DNA of 64,000 nt from Prunella strophiata (lineage: Eukaryota; Chordata; Aves; Passeriformes; Prunellidae). A program made the translations under genes and the position numbers. Below the pieces are notes generated by a model. The model saw only the letters and a list, made by a program, of their open reading frames with translations. It searched no databases and had not been told where the DNA came from. Positions within the stretch are counted from its first letter, which is position 1. Each line of letters opens with the position of its first letter. The stretch lies in contig JAZBQD010000015.1 in the NCBI GenBank assembly GCA_036583965.1, forward strand, positions 64,634,330-64,698,329, given 5' to 3'. Below are positions 13,391 to 26,300 of this stretch, piece after piece.

Positions 13391-15755
13391 ATTTGAGTGA
13401 ATATTCCTAAGCTCTGAACTATTTTCATAAAGATATTTAAGATCTTAGAAGAGTGACATGGTCCATGCATATCTCCTATTGTGTAGCATTGCATGTACTG
13501 CAGTTGTCTGCTCAGTTAATAATCAAATCTGATAAACAAATACAATTGTTGCCTTCCCTTTTGCTGTGGGTAGGACTCAGATGTCTTTGATGATCTAGGC
13601 TGGCACCTTTCTTGACCATTCAAGTGCTTTTATCAGTATCATAGTGATAAAGTATTTGGGGATTGTGCAGTCTCCTTGATGGGCTCAGTGCCAGTGTCTC
13701 TGCTCTGGTCCAGTTCCCAGTGTTTGTTTGCTTTGCTGGCCACTGTGAGTAACTGAGCAGAGCAGATCAGTTCCCCCTCAGAGATCCTCTCTGTAATCTC
13801 TCCTTGGCAGACATGTGGGATCGCTGTGACCTTTTCTGCAACCAGTGCAAAAGGTTTCTGTACTCAATTCCAAAACAACTGTTAGCCTCTGCCTTATCTT
13901 TTCTTCCTCAACCTCCCACATTTTTTATGGCTTTTTTGATAGAGTAATGCTTCCCTCAGATACTGATCCACAGGTCTCTGTGAAAATATTCCTGGTATTA
14001 GGTCTCTTTCAAATCACAAATGGCCATTTTGCATTTCATCACTGACAACCAGCAAGATTTTTCCTCTAAAATTCAAGATCAATTTTTAATAATTAGTAGG
14101 GAAGATTCAGGAATTTCTAGGATGGATTCTTTGGCCTATGCTATGTTAAAATATGTGAAGATAAGTGGTCTCTATTGGACCATTCATCCTTGTAGCGTTG
14201 CACCACTTTTCTCTTATCACATGATTTATAATTATTTGCTGCCTCTATCTTCTTTCATTGCAGCTGAACATATTATCAGATATACACAATACTATTGCAT
14301 TTTTCTTTTGTGTGACCCTTTACCAAAGATTTTTGGAAGGTTAATATGTTCTTTACCTGATCATGTCACTTGCAGTGTTGAAAATATTTGATAACTATAG
14401 AAAAATAAAATAGGAAGTAAGAAAAGTTATGAAAGAAGTGAGAGCTATTATGTTATTCTATTGATGTTTATTTTATTAAAGAAAAAGTATTTGATATATG
14501 ACATTTTTAAGCTTTGAGCCTCTTTACAAGACATACTTAATTGTGGCACCAAAAGCTTTTAACATGCATTATGAAAAATTATGCACCCAGGAAAAAAGAA
14601 ATGTAATCCCTTATTTTCTGGTGTATTTAAAGTATTTTTGCCCAAGAATGTGTGCCTTATGTTCCATCTTGTCCACTAATTCTTCAATGTAGATTCCATC
14701 TGATCTTTCTGAGAAAGATCCAAGGAGCACCTAGGTCCCTCTGGAGGGACCATCCTCATGGTTGGAGTTTAATTTTAAACTAGAACCATGAGATTTGGGG
14801 TGGGTTCATTTCCAGCAATAACTGTTACAGTTTTGGGCATAGCTCCTTCCTGAGAGACTTGCTGTGGCCCCAGGTTCAGCCTTGCAAAATATTGAATTCT
14901 GTACAGTTCTGACTTTATCAGTTGCATTACTGTGCATTCTTCTTTGTGGTGAAGCAAACTGAATGATTTCTCCTTAAAACTACTTGTAGACTGTGGTGCA
15001 CACAAAGCCTAAATGAAACATTTTGATGCTTCCCTGGTATCCCTTCTGGTCCCTTAAATACTTTTGTGCATCAATTCCTGAGTACCTTCTCACCTTGGAG
15101 CTTCAGTTTCTCCTCTTGAACTGTGGGAATGGCTGCAGTAGTTCATAAAATCCAGTGGTTTTGCTTCTATTTGGTATTTCCTTTAAAAGATGATTGTAGG
15201 GGATGCATCCCTCCCTCCATCCTTGTATAATGCTCTTGTTGCAGGTCAGTTAAAAATTAATTTCCATAAGAAGCACACAGAGGGAGATTTGTTAGTGATC
15301 TCTTTGTCTGATTCCTCTTTACAACAGATTACTGGAGCCTTCTAACTCAACTGTGTAATTACATTGCTGGGTGGGGGGATGGATGCAAGTCTCCACCTGT
15401 CTTCTCACCTATCCCCTAAATTCTCAGAAGGTACCTTAGGACCTTGTGACATTAGCTCATGACACATAACTGTTAGCCATTACTTTAATGTAGGTTAGTA
15501 TATAGTTACTCTATGTCAGAGAAAATTATACCTTTCTATGTGCAAGCAACTGTTTATGTGAACCTCTATTGCTTTGAAGAGCATGTTTTTCTTTCACAGG
15601 ACACTACAAGACTAGGAGATGAATCCCTAAGGGGAGAGTTCCCACTCTGCAAGTTAGATTCACTGAATATAAAAATAGCAACTCCTAAAATAGATTTTAA
15701 ATCCATACAATAGCTGCATGTTGAATTTACTGTGCTCATTTATTCCATTCTTTAG

Positions 15756-15832
15756 GTTTGAAGATGGTACAGTCTCTTTTCTTGATATCATTGCTCTGAA
15801 GCATGGATTTGATGTTCTGGAAAAACTCACAG
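15756..15832 (+). CDS. MOCOS: MOCOS internal exon (NifS-like domain)
   Basis: This is an internal coding exon of molybdenum cofactor sulfurase. The cytosolic PLP-dependent enzyme moves sulfur from L-cysteine to the molybdenum cofactor, which activates xanthine dehydrogenase and aldehyde oxidase. The first base completes a split codon, then 25 codons begin FEDGTVSFLD and end near HGFDVLEKLT, and the last base is the first position of a split Gly codon. FEDGTVSFLD, LKHGFD and the closing LEKLTG are characteristic of the MOCOS family. The acceptor is a pyrimidine-rich stretch ending CATTCTTTAG, and the donor is ACAG followed by GTCAGT. Its phase joins perfectly with the exon at 47441. The segment belongs to the aminotransferase class V fold, between the PLP lysine and the catalytic cysteine; both lie outside this exon. 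Confidence 0.95.
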
Positions 15833-18800
15833 GTCAGTTAATATAACTCTAATACTGAAGACTGCAGTTCCAGATTTATGCTCAGGGCACTGGTCTGATT
15901 ATATTTCTTATGGCTATAGCTTAATTTTCCTTTCTAGTTTTACTATCTATGTTCATCATTGTGAAGATGAGACTTACCAGTGTAACTAGCTTATTCACAT
16001 GCTCCCTATTGGATTATTCCATCCTGGTTTGAAAGGAAAAAAGGGTCCAGACTGTTCTGGATATGCAAGATTTGAATACATGGAGCAATTCTCATCTACC
16101 TCACACAAAGATGCAATAGGAAAGTAACATTAGAAAGTAGCTGAGTGACTCACACTGTTTGAGTCAATCTTTGAAGCCCTTGATGTGGAGCTAACGCTGA
16201 CGTCCCAAATAAAACTTTAAGCTGATCTTCAAGCCAGAAGCTGTATCTGAAGGGTGATACTCAGGTGCCATGAGACAGTACATTCCCCCTGGGATAGACT
16301 GCTGCTTGTCTGGCTCAGCACCCCAAAAGCACAGAATCTCTGTGTTTGCTGCCATGGATCAGGGACTCTGCTGAACAGGACAGGAGATGACACCTGGCCA
16401 GAGAAGCTTGCACCACGGGCTGTGCAGATGTACCATGGCAGTGTTTCCATATGTAGAATGTACCACATTAACCAAGGATGTTCCTGAAATGGGTTTCTTG
16501 ATCAGGTATGTGTATTACTTAATGTGGAATGTCTGAACCTCCCTTCTCCAGTGCACTCTTCGATTTCCTATATAAATTCCTCGAGTGCATCATGATGTAA
16601 AAGACACCTGAGTCCAGAGACACATTGGCTATGTACTTTTCAGGTTAGTGTAATTTCAGCTAGTGTCTGTGGAGGTTTATTGTCATGATTTATCTGAAGA
16701 ATTCTGGTTTCTTCTTCCTCCCAGTGCAAGGCTTCTGTGAGGAGTATTCTGTTAGATGCTTCAGGACTTGTTCATGTGGAAATCAATAGCAGTTTTCATC
16801 CACATCAATAGTCTGACTAAGCCCAACAAGTAAGGATGTTTTATTTTATGTTGCTCAACATGGAGACCAGGGATCAGTAACCAGCCTTTAGTATATGTTC
16901 TTGTAGTGCAGAATGCTTCTCAAAAATGTGCACTTGTAAAGAGGGCTTTGGTTTAATGTGTAGGAGCATTGACTGCCATGAATGTGAGAATTTATGATAG
17001 CACCTCCTCTGTTGCATTTCTCATCCATCTTAACCTGTTATTGGTACCTATTTTAGCTTAACATTTGAAAAATCTCCTAATACTAGACTGAGGAGAACAC
17101 TCAGCCCTGAATCTGAATAAAGTGGGTATCAGTGGATGACACGGTAGAAGAGAGGCATGAAAAAAGATCTTTCAGTTGTCAAAAATATGAACCTGCTCAA
17201 ATTTTCATACTTACAATTCTTTCATAAAGAATGAAAATCAAAAAATTTAGTAATATTTATATTTTAAAAATTTAAAAACATTTTTCCCCACAGTGCTAAA
17301 ATGTAGAAAGATGGGAAAACATAGACTGAAAGAGCAAACAAGAAGAAACTATATGGAGGAGAAAATTGAAAAATTAAATAAAAAATGGTTTTGACAAATA
17401 CTGTAATTTTAAAACTTCAGCACTGCTGGTATAGTCTAGGTACTTTGGTAGTCTCTAGTGAAATTTTGGAGTGCCACATTGAAAAGTAGAAGCATCAGCA
17501 CTGCCTCTTTATAGATATGAGAGACTGGAGAAATCCACAGTGAAAGAAAAAATGGAATTCTGTAAAGGATTTTAATCACCACATGATCCAAAAATTTTGG
17601 TCCTAGATCCATTATCCATGACCAAAGATGAATTAAGCTTTTGTTCTGGATAAGTAGGAACTTTGAACATGTTAATGCTAAAACTTTTGTGATTATGCTT
17701 ACATGTATGTGCATGTAAGTAGAAAAATTTCCATGTGATGTGTTTTTGTTAATTAGAATTTAATCATACAGAAGGGAAACTGAAACAAGCCACTCAAAGG
17801 CAATAGTAGAACATAGACCAGCTATGGTCATGTTTGGATTTTTCCATCATAAAATGCATTTTTGTGTGTTGACTTTTCAAAGCTGATGTGAAGGATGGCT
17901 CAGCTCTATCAGGTCTCTTGGCTCTTCTGTGCTGGCTGTGAGACAAAGGTTTTGGGGGCCCTGCTCTTCAGTTTATGTAGGCATTGAATGTTCCTGGCAC
18001 AACTGATGTAACAAGAGATTCAAGGATTAACAGTTGCCATTTCTTCTCACCGTCCTTTTCTTCCCAGAATATCATTGACAACATGGAGTTTTGCAGGTTA
18101 TTTAATTTCTGTCAAAGGCACAGTGTACCTTTTGAGCAGAGATTATTAGCACTTGGGTCTATACAACAAAGCTGTTGCATGCTGTAGAAGCACTTCATAA
18201 TCCAGAAGGACTGCAGATTTGTTTTAAATCTCTTTATGCATGTTTCTTCCACTTCAACTGTCAGAGTTTTCAGTGGCAAAATGCACTGTCAAATGTGAAT
18301 CACTTTTGAATCTCACTTTGCTGTAGCTGCTGGAGCACTTGCCTTGCACTCCCCAAACACAAACAGTGATTCTCATTTTGGGCTGGATAAACAAAGTGTT
18401 GTTGTTATTAACCATGTCCTAATGTGTAATAAAAGCACTGCTGAAGTTCTTTGGGGACGTGCTCTAGCTGAATTAATCTGGTGTAATTATTGAAGATAGG
18501 GAAGAAAATCACTAATGGAAAGTAACTGAGAGTTTTGGTGTTAGTCAGTGCTGTGAAACATACAGATCAGTTTCTGACAGATATAATCTGAATACATCCT
18601 TGATCTGTCTCAACTTCCATTTAGAACAAGGTGTATTTCCTGCCAGAATTGCCTAATGATGTGCATGTGTATTTAAACCATTCCCAGAGGTCTTACATCT
18701 ATAAGATTTTTAAACTTATGGTTTATGGTATGTATTTTTATTAGTAAATTTTCATCTGCTTTAAAAATGAAACCAAGGCACATCATTTGTGCCTTATTGT

Positions 18801-21360
18801 TATAGGGTTTACTTTGATTATAATATCTGTTCAGGAAACACTAATTCACTTCAGAAGAAAATATAATGTGTATGGGAAGAAATTTTAAAATGCAGACTAA
18901 GTCTCCTAAGGATGATGAATTGAAAGTTGTTTCTAATTCACCAGATGCTTGATTGGTTGTTACAGAGTAAAGGCTATTTTGGCTTTTATAAAGACAATTG
19001 TACCACAAAACAGCCAAAGCAAAACGTAGTGCAGGATGTTAAATGGTGATGGTAACTTAGTTTTTTAACTTGGTCTTTGGAACTTTTACTGTGTTTTGCT
19101 CTTCTCCATCAAGGACTGGTTGCAGTCAGTGATGGGATGTTTGGCAGCCTGCATTTAATGGTACTGCACAGATTCTCAGGTGTGTTGTGTTTAAACACTT
19201 AAGGTTATATAAGACATCCAGTTTAGGGGTCAGAAAAAAACAATGTTCTCCTAAGATTGTCAGGGATTACTGGGATTTCTTTTGTGTAGGGTTTGTGGCT
19301 TCATCCTACTCATTTGGGCACATCACCTAAACTTGGACCCCGTTGCTTGTGTATTTTACTGCTTTCATCCTTAGTGCTGCTTTCATTCATAGTTTTAATG
19401 GATTTGGGGGCTCACTAATGTGAATACCAACGGTACAGTCTAAATATTTTGCAAGCATGTGTATCTTTCTACATGTGGGATTATAATAAGAAAGGTGGAT
19501 TTTCCTGCTTTACATCAGATGGTTGCTGTAAAACTAAGCCATGACCTACTGATGAGTCAGAACCTTTACAGAGGAATTACCTGCACTTGTTACCTTTTAG
19601 ACTTTGCAACATGAGATTGTGTTTCCCTGTGAGGACTTTCACTTGTATTTAATCTGTGTGGACACTGCTGAATGCTTCCATTGAAGTCAATGGGGCCATG
19701 AAAAGTCTGATATAATAGCCTGGGAGATAGACGAGGAATTGGGATACTTGAGTTCCTTTCCTTGGCCTACAAAATTTACTTGACATTTATTAAATCACAT
19801 AAATACTAATCTTAAGGGGAGCAGGGAGTTAGGTAACCAGATATGTTTTCATACCCTGCATTTAATCTCTGAATGGCATTTACCTTTATCTTGCTCTCAA
19901 CACTGATGTGTGAGTTACCATATAGATTCCCACTGAAATCAGTGAAACAAACAGCGACTTCCACCAGCCTGATCTCTCTGAATTTTTTGAAATCTAGAAT
20001 GAGAGGAGTTAAAGCCAGCAATATCAGCTCTTTTCTTTGTCTATTAAAGGAGCTTAGACAATTAGCTTAGTGTGGTATAGGGCATTTCTTTAATTTTATA
20101 TAACTTTCCTGCTAATGATCCCTTTGGGACTAGAAAGCTGAACAGATTAGTTAAGGTGGAAATAGTGTTTTCAGATTTTTTTGCTTCCCTTAGATCTGCA
20201 GCTTCTTTTGAGCAGGGCAGGTTCTACATTTCCTGTGGCTGAAATGAACCAGTAAAGCATAACAGGAAATGTTCTGGAAGAGCCCTGAGGAGCATGAAGG
20301 GAGGTTTTCTACCGGTGAAACCTTTATCTGTCCGTTATTCTAGGAATGATTTCTCATTTCCAGCATATATTTCATGCTTCAAATCCAGGTTTATTCAGGG
20401 TAGGTGTTGCTTTCTCTGAGGAGGAAAGGCTCACAGTCTGACAGCAAACTATTCTGCAAAGGCAAAAAAACATTCTGTCTCCAGGTGCAAGTGTGCCTGT
20501 TATGGTTAAAAATGATGTCTTATATAGAGAATGTGTGTGTACATATGATTTCAGAATTCCTTGTTGGTTTTCATTTTCAAATGACTGGTTATGGCAGATC
20601 AGGGGGAAAGAAAGCTCAGCTGGTTCTTTTGCATCAAAAGGAAGCCATTGTTGGGACTATGGTTAATTTATTAGGAAGAACATGCTTGAGTGAGCGTACA
20701 TTTACTAATGGCTATGGATGAAATTAAAACAATTACAGAGGCAGTAGTACAAAATAAGCAAGGAGGTGAGGCAGTCTTTGCAACTGCCTGGAAGTACAGC
20801 CAAGCACATACAATGTGTTTGGAAGGCAAGTTTGGATTAATAGATGGGGGCTACCTTTTGTACCGTAGATACAAAATCTGTTCCCAGTTCTACCTAAGGT
20901 AGCATGATGAAATCCATCACTTCCAGGAAATAAAGCAGGAGAAATTGTTGTACCTCCCACTGAGAGACAATAAGACCAAGTCTTCAATAAAAGCCATAGG
21001 AATATTAGCAGCAGTCAAGTGTAATGAAACAGATCTACTCATTGCAGTGCAATGATGCAGCATTGCCTACATATGGACCAAAGGATATCTTGGATAAGAA
21101 GCACTTTCTGTCTGTAATAACTTTTTCTCAATATCATTTTCTGTGTCAGATACAGTTAGGACCTGAAGGACTTGTCATTTTCATTATAAACTTGTCATTA
21201 TCACTGCTAAGAGATAAAGTCCTGTGAAACCATCTTTTTCAAAGGAGAACAGAAGTGACAGCTTTTAGACTTGGATGCAGATCTTCCAAAGACCTTTTGA
21301 TGCCCCAAGTGATAGATTAGGTAAGGGATCTTGTTATTCTTAGAATACCCTTCTGAAATG

Positions 21361-21381
21361 AAAAAAAAAAAAAAAAAAAAA
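21361..21381. repeat. poly-A tract (21 bases)
   Basis: An uninterrupted run of 21 A bases. A longer T run follows about 140 bases downstream. No retroelement body was recognised on either side. Confidence 0.9.
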
Positions 21382-21521
21382 GTCTTGTTCAGCTGTATTC
21401 TTAAAAAATGCATGTGAAATATTCAAGAATTGTCTCTATATAGTTCCATCTGGAAGGAAAATGGCAAATAAAACTACAAATCAATTAATTGCATTTCATT
21501 TTAAACAGGGTAATGTATTAC

Positions 21522-21523
<2 letters not shown>

Positions 21524-21552
<29 letters not shown>
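21524..21552. repeat. poly-T tract (29 bases)
   Basis: An uninterrupted run of 29 T bases. Together with the poly-A run at 21361 it brackets about 140 bases of unique-looking sequence. The pair forms a long inverted A/T repeat that could fold as a hairpin, but no element was recognised between them. Confidence 0.9.
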
Positions 21553-21554
<2 letters not shown>

Positions 21555-22059
21555 CACATCCTTGATATACTGACAAGGAAATAAAATGTTACCTAGTGGA
21601 TACTAATTTCCTTTACTGATGAGGTGAGCAATTTTCTTACTAACATGCCCCTGGAAAATGAACCTTGACATGGTGGTGAAATAATTCAGTTTTATGAAAA
21701 ACTAGAGCACACTGGGACTAGAGAGGGATCAGTGTTTTGGCGTTTGTGGAAATGGTCTGGCTGGTGTTACGGGTGCTCACTTCAGCCATCCCTCAGAGAT
21801 CTCAGGGTCCCACTCTAGTGTGTGCTGGCTACCATGGCAAGGATTACCTTATTTCATTTAGTACATTTTTAATTTCCCAGCTAACTGGATCCAGCTGTTT
21901 CAGCCCTTCACGCAACACAGAGATTTTATGCTAAATCCAAAGGGGCTAAATTAAAGTGAAATGCAATTTGCATATCATGTAAAACTCCACTTGTTCAGCA
22001 GATCCAGATTATATGGTGCTAATCACAAACACTAGACAGAGTAAATCCTCTTGAAGTCA

Positions 22060-22340
22060 CCCTGGGGTTAAGTCAAATGCTTTACACTCTTTGACACATA
22101 CCCATGAAATATGTAATCAAGTCTGTTTGACGTCCTCTCCTAATTATGTGTGTGTATTTTAAGCAGATGCTTTTCCAGCTGATCTGTGCCTTTTGAGATC
22201 TTTTTTTTTTTTTTCATTATTAATCAGAAAATCATGCTGTATGTTAACGGCAAGTGCCAATTATGAGAAACTGATCTTAGTTTCTTTGCTTAGAAGCTCT
22301 GCTTTTGCAAATAAGACCATTGCCAAATAACATGTAGATG
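22060..22340. other. Candidate conserved noncoding element
   Basis: This unique, non-repetitive intronic block has several TAAT-type and GTTAAC-type sites and no recognisable repeat. An interruption by 13 or so T bases lies near 22202. The impression comes only from texture: balanced composition, no low-complexity body and no open frame. Conservation cannot be judged from one sequence. Confidence 0.22.
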
Positions 22341-23456
22341 TAAAGAAGATATAAGAACCTCTGAATATTTTCCATCAGGGACATAATTATTCTACCATGC
22401 ATTGCACTATGTCAGCCTGAAACTGAAATTTATTTTTCCATATAATAGTTTTTTAGTTTGAGGCAAAAAGATTTAATAAAGAAGTTCTCTGTTGGAAGTA
22501 GGAAGGACTTCTATTGTCACAAAATTTAGGATATAATTGATAAAAATATTTTTCCAGAAGACTCTACACTCATCATTTCTATCAAGAATGTTAATGTATA
22601 AGCTTAGCCTTTCTTGAGTCTCCTTACTCAGCTGAGATAATATCAGGAAACAAATTAAATATTTAACTAAGTTGGGAGTCACTGAGTTTTAAGTAAATGC
22701 CATTTTTAATTGTGACTCTGTAAAAGTAGTCTTCAAAAAGGACTTAGTGACCTAGTTGGTTCTACCCTGCTCTTCAGCTGAAGTACGCAAACTTCCACTT
22801 GCATTTCACAGAAGTTTCAAACTGAGTATTTTCCCTTCAGTGTGTTTAGCAGAGACATCTACTGGCAAATTGTTAACTGGCATTCTCCTCCTCAGGTCCT
22901 ACAATGCCATTTCTTACATCTCTGAAGGAGAGACTTGCTGATATGTAAATGACTACTTTGAAGCTTTTAGATGTGCTGCAGCATTCAATTTATTATTTTG
23001 GAAGAAGCGTTAAGTAGTGTTATCAACAGATACAAAAATCAATACAGGCAAAATAAAATTTTCCTATTTTCTCGCTAATGTTACTTCCTGTTGAATGGCC
23101 AAGCTACTTTTAGCAGAAATGTGCATATCAGAGAAAAGGAGTTTATGATCCATTATAGATGAACAAGACTAATTGCAAATCACTGTAATAATTGTCGTCA
23201 GTCTCCATTGATTTTGATTCAGTCAATAGAAGATGGAAAGAAGGAAACCACAGGATATAATTGGAAGAGCTGTTTTGCCTACAGGGACTGGTTTCATGTC
23301 TAATGCTGCTCCACGCTCACAGTGTATTTTTGAATGAAGATCTGCCTCAGCTCTCACCTTTGCCCAGTTATTAATGGCTCTCAATAGAGCCATTCTAGAT
23401 AAGGGTTCAGCTCTTGTGCACTACCTGCTGTAGTTGTAGTTTAAACACTTAGAGAC

Positions 23457-23660
23457 TGTCAGGGTGGAACAAGACTCACATAAACAGAGCTACCAGCAAG
23501 TCCCCCTTGGGCTTAGGCCCTCGAAGGAACCCCTGAGAATGCACCTGGCAGCTTCTGCAGTCCAGCCTTGCTACCCCCCCAGGAGACACTCACATACCTT
23601 GGGGCGGGCGTAGCCTTGCAGAGGTGCAAAAGGAGAACTGAAAAGACATAGATGATTGAT
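23457..23660. other. GC-rich block of unknown origin
   Basis: About 200 bases much richer in G and C than the flanks, with an 8-base C run near 23574 and a GGGGCGGGCG segment near 23602. It starts TGTCAGGG, which on the - strand would end in TGACA as an LTR does, and AT-rich sequence resembling ATTAAAGACCTTTTG on the - strand follows. No matching target-site duplication or second LTR was found. It could be a degraded LTR fragment or simply unique sequence. Confidence 0.25.
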
Positions 23661-24424
23661 TACATGGCCCCAACAAAAGGTCTTTAATATCTCAAAATTA
23701 GCCTTTGCCTTTTTGGGTAACCTGTGGATTCAAGACACTAAGTAGCATCTCATCCATCCAGTTGGAGTGGGTGCATTTTCTCACAATCACTACTAGTAAA
23801 ATGTATTTAAAGGTCTTTTCTGAGGTGCTCACATAAGTGGATTTTTTTCAGATTGGCTTCATTCAAGTAAAATGTTCCTATTCTCTGAACGTACTCATCC
23901 TAGTGAGCCTACTTTGGGCGTTTTTGTGCTACATTGCTACAAACATTCATTTTATATTACTCTAGGTGTATATGCATTTGTAATGCCATTTCAGCTCTCA
24001 GGATGAAATGTTATGCTTTCAGGACTCTGTGTACCTGCCTGATTCCAGATTTGAGATCCACACATCTGCTCATCCATATCACATCCCCTATTTCCCCACT
24101 TTCATCCACATCCTAATTACCATGAAAGGAAGACTTTACAGGGCAAAGAATCTCCATTTGTAAGCTGCTTCAATTTCAATTGTTGCAATTTTGTAATAGC
24201 TGGGAAAATATTTTTGGATATTTTTCCCTCCTTTCTTCTTTCCTTAGTTGTTTCCCTAAGCAAACTAGATTGAGTATTGTCACAGGAAGTGGTGTGAACC
24301 ATCTTTATGTTAGGAGGATTTTGCTACCATAACTTACACTGGCAAAATCTTTAAGGAAAAAAAAAGCTATTTGCTTCTGAGTGTCCGGCAGCACAACTCA
24401 GTATTTCAGTCATGATGTTCAAGC

Positions 24425-24601
24425 ATTTGAACAGGCTGCTTAGGGAAGTTTCAGAATCACAGTCCCTGAAAGTATTCAAAAAAGGCTTAGGTGTGGTTCT
24501 TAGGGACATGGTTTGGTGGTGGATTTGGCAGTCATGGGTTGGTGACTGGACTCAGTCTTGAAGACCTTTTCCAACCTTAATGGTTCTATGATTCTATGAT
24601 A
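24425..24601 (+). mobile_element. CR1 LINE 3' end with intact tail
   Basis: This is a 5'-truncated CR1 copy on the + strand. It contains the GAACAGGCTGC-TAGGGAAGT block, CCCTGAAAGTATTCAA, GGGACATGGTTTGGTGGTGG and CCTTTTCCAACCTTAATGG, and it ends exactly in GGTTCTATGATTCTATGAT, the octamer-repeat tail typical of avian CR1. Such copies arise by target-primed reverse transcription and usually lack long target-site duplications. Divergence looks moderate. Confidence 0.95.
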
Positions 24602-25611
24602 TAAACTGCCACAGTTTATTGATGTTAGTGAAGACATGGTAGTTGATGCCACCTACCCCATAATCTTTGGCAAAGAACATGGAGATGTTGCTTGAAAAGC
24701 TGTCATTTACAGGTGGGTTTGACAGATATCTTCAGAGTACAGACCTGTAACAATTGAAGTAATTTCACTCCTTGGACATGGCTAGTTCACACCTTAAAAG
24801 AACTTCACCCCAGAAATTAGAGAGCAAGGCTGAGGATCAGAATTATTGAGCTGGTTGTATTTATAAAAATAAGTTTTCATAAATTTTGGCAACTCTCTAC
24901 AGTGGTATGATCTTTCTTCTATACTAAAGAAAAAATTGGGTCAAATTGTTTCTAGATGAATGAGTAGACAACAGGGTAGGTTGGGTGCTCATATATTTGT
25001 GCTTGAGCCTGTTTTGGGAGGGAGGTGGAAGTCTGCCTTGAAAGGGTTTTTTTTCAATATAGTTCACATAATCACAAAAATTATTTATTTTCCTTCTTGG
25101 GGCTATATATTAAGCTGTGAAACTCAGCTTCTAATTAGTAGAGGGTCAGGGCCCAAAGGTGGGAAATTTACTTTCTAAAGTATTCCATAAATTGTTATAT
25201 AGGCAACAGGCCAGTGCCTTTTCAGGGTGCTTCCAGGCACCTTTTTAAAATTTTTTACATTTATTTTTCCCTTTTCCCCTCTTGACATTAGTGGAAGTTT
25301 TGCTGTTGCTGTTTTGTAGGGTTTTGGAAGTGGTATCATGTCTGCTAATGGAGATGTCTTCAACTATTTTTTCAACCCAGTTTCAATTGGAACAAGTATC
25401 ATTAGATTTTTTTTGTTTTGTTGCAATTTCTTTCTTCTCCACTGTTTTTATTGTCTGGTGTGAGAATATCTACTTTTTATTTTTATTTTCAGGTAAATAA
25501 GGTCTTCTAGAGAGACATGACACTCAGATTTTACATAGGCTCTGGTTTGCACAATCTGCTAATTCACCATCATCACTGCTGATTAAGTGATTAAGAGATT
25601 CCTGCTTCCAG

Positions 25612-25645
25612 ACACCCACACCACCCCCCCTCCTCCCCCCCCCAA
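25612..25645. repeat. C-rich low-complexity tract
   Basis: Two C runs of seven and nine bases, separated by TCCT and preceded by CACCCACACCA. On the complementary strand this is a G-rich stretch that could form a quadruplex. Confidence 0.7.
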
Positions 25646-26257
25646 ATCTTGGCCAGAGTTGATGTCTGGAGGCTGAGTAGTCAGTGTACCTACTCTGAGC
25701 TCAGACAGATGGCAGCCCAACCTACCAAGCTGAAGTTTCATCCACCTCTGTCTCCACAAATAAAAATCACAAAACCCTCCAGTCAAATGCCTGAATCCAC
25801 AATCCTTGTTAGGGCTGTGGGTGCCAGAGTTTGCCACTTCTGTCTTGTTTTCTGTAACCAGAGTGCTGTGTAGGCTGAAAGAGGCTGCTAAGCAGAAGCT
25901 TCAATTATATGTCAATAGAAGCTAAAAAAACATGAGTAAGGTCCAAAGGCAGTAGAAACAGAAAGCCTCTGGTAATTTTATATTAACATAGTATGGGTGG
26001 AGAACAGAAGTTTCATGGACTATCTTGCTATCTTGGAGAATAATGTGGAAGATACTTAGGTGCCACACTATAAATCAGATGTTTCTTATAATCTAAAATG
26101 TGTAAGGCAGTCCTGATTGCCTCACCACACAAGTACATCCACAGAACTGGAGGGTGCCCAGCAATAAGCAGCAGCACAAATGAGTGCTCACATGAACAGC
26201 ACATGAACAGAGACTAAAATAATCAATGGCATCCTTTAGGGACATGTCTCTGCTTAT

Positions 26258-26258
<1 letters not shown>

Positions 26259-26298
<40 letters not shown>
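26259..26298. repeat. poly-A tract (40 bases)
   Basis: The longest pure homopolymer in the window, 40 A bases, followed by GAAAAAAGG. The 160 bases upstream were checked as a possible retroposed transcript; they match no gene or SINE I recognise, and no flanking duplication is obvious. Confidence 0.9.

Positions 26299-26300
<2 letters not shown>

Larger units (their letters stand above)
1..15755 (+). other. MOCOS: MOCOS intron, 3' part (upstream end outside window)
   Basis: This stretch precedes the first recognisable exon. It should be the 3' part of the intron before it, because that exon begins in the third position of a codon and so needs an exon further upstream. I looked for the preceding NifS-domain coding sequence and did not find it. 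It holds the decayed LINE near 3.7-4.9 kb, a CR1 3' fragment near 7 kb, a CR1-like relic near 10.8-11.5 kb, A- and T-rich tracts, and otherwise unique AT-rich sequence. Open frames here are short, overlap on both strands and resemble no protein I know. A very short exon could have been missed. Confidence 0.7.

Noticed and set aside
13024..13494. 156-codon open frame on the - strand, the longest in the window
   Set aside because: It crosses the T-rich tract at 13351-13390 and contains a poly-lysine run. No family resemblance and no splice or promoter context.
26093..26298. Retroposed transcript ending in the 40-base poly-A
   Set aside because: No gene, SINE or flanking duplication could be recognised upstream of the A run.
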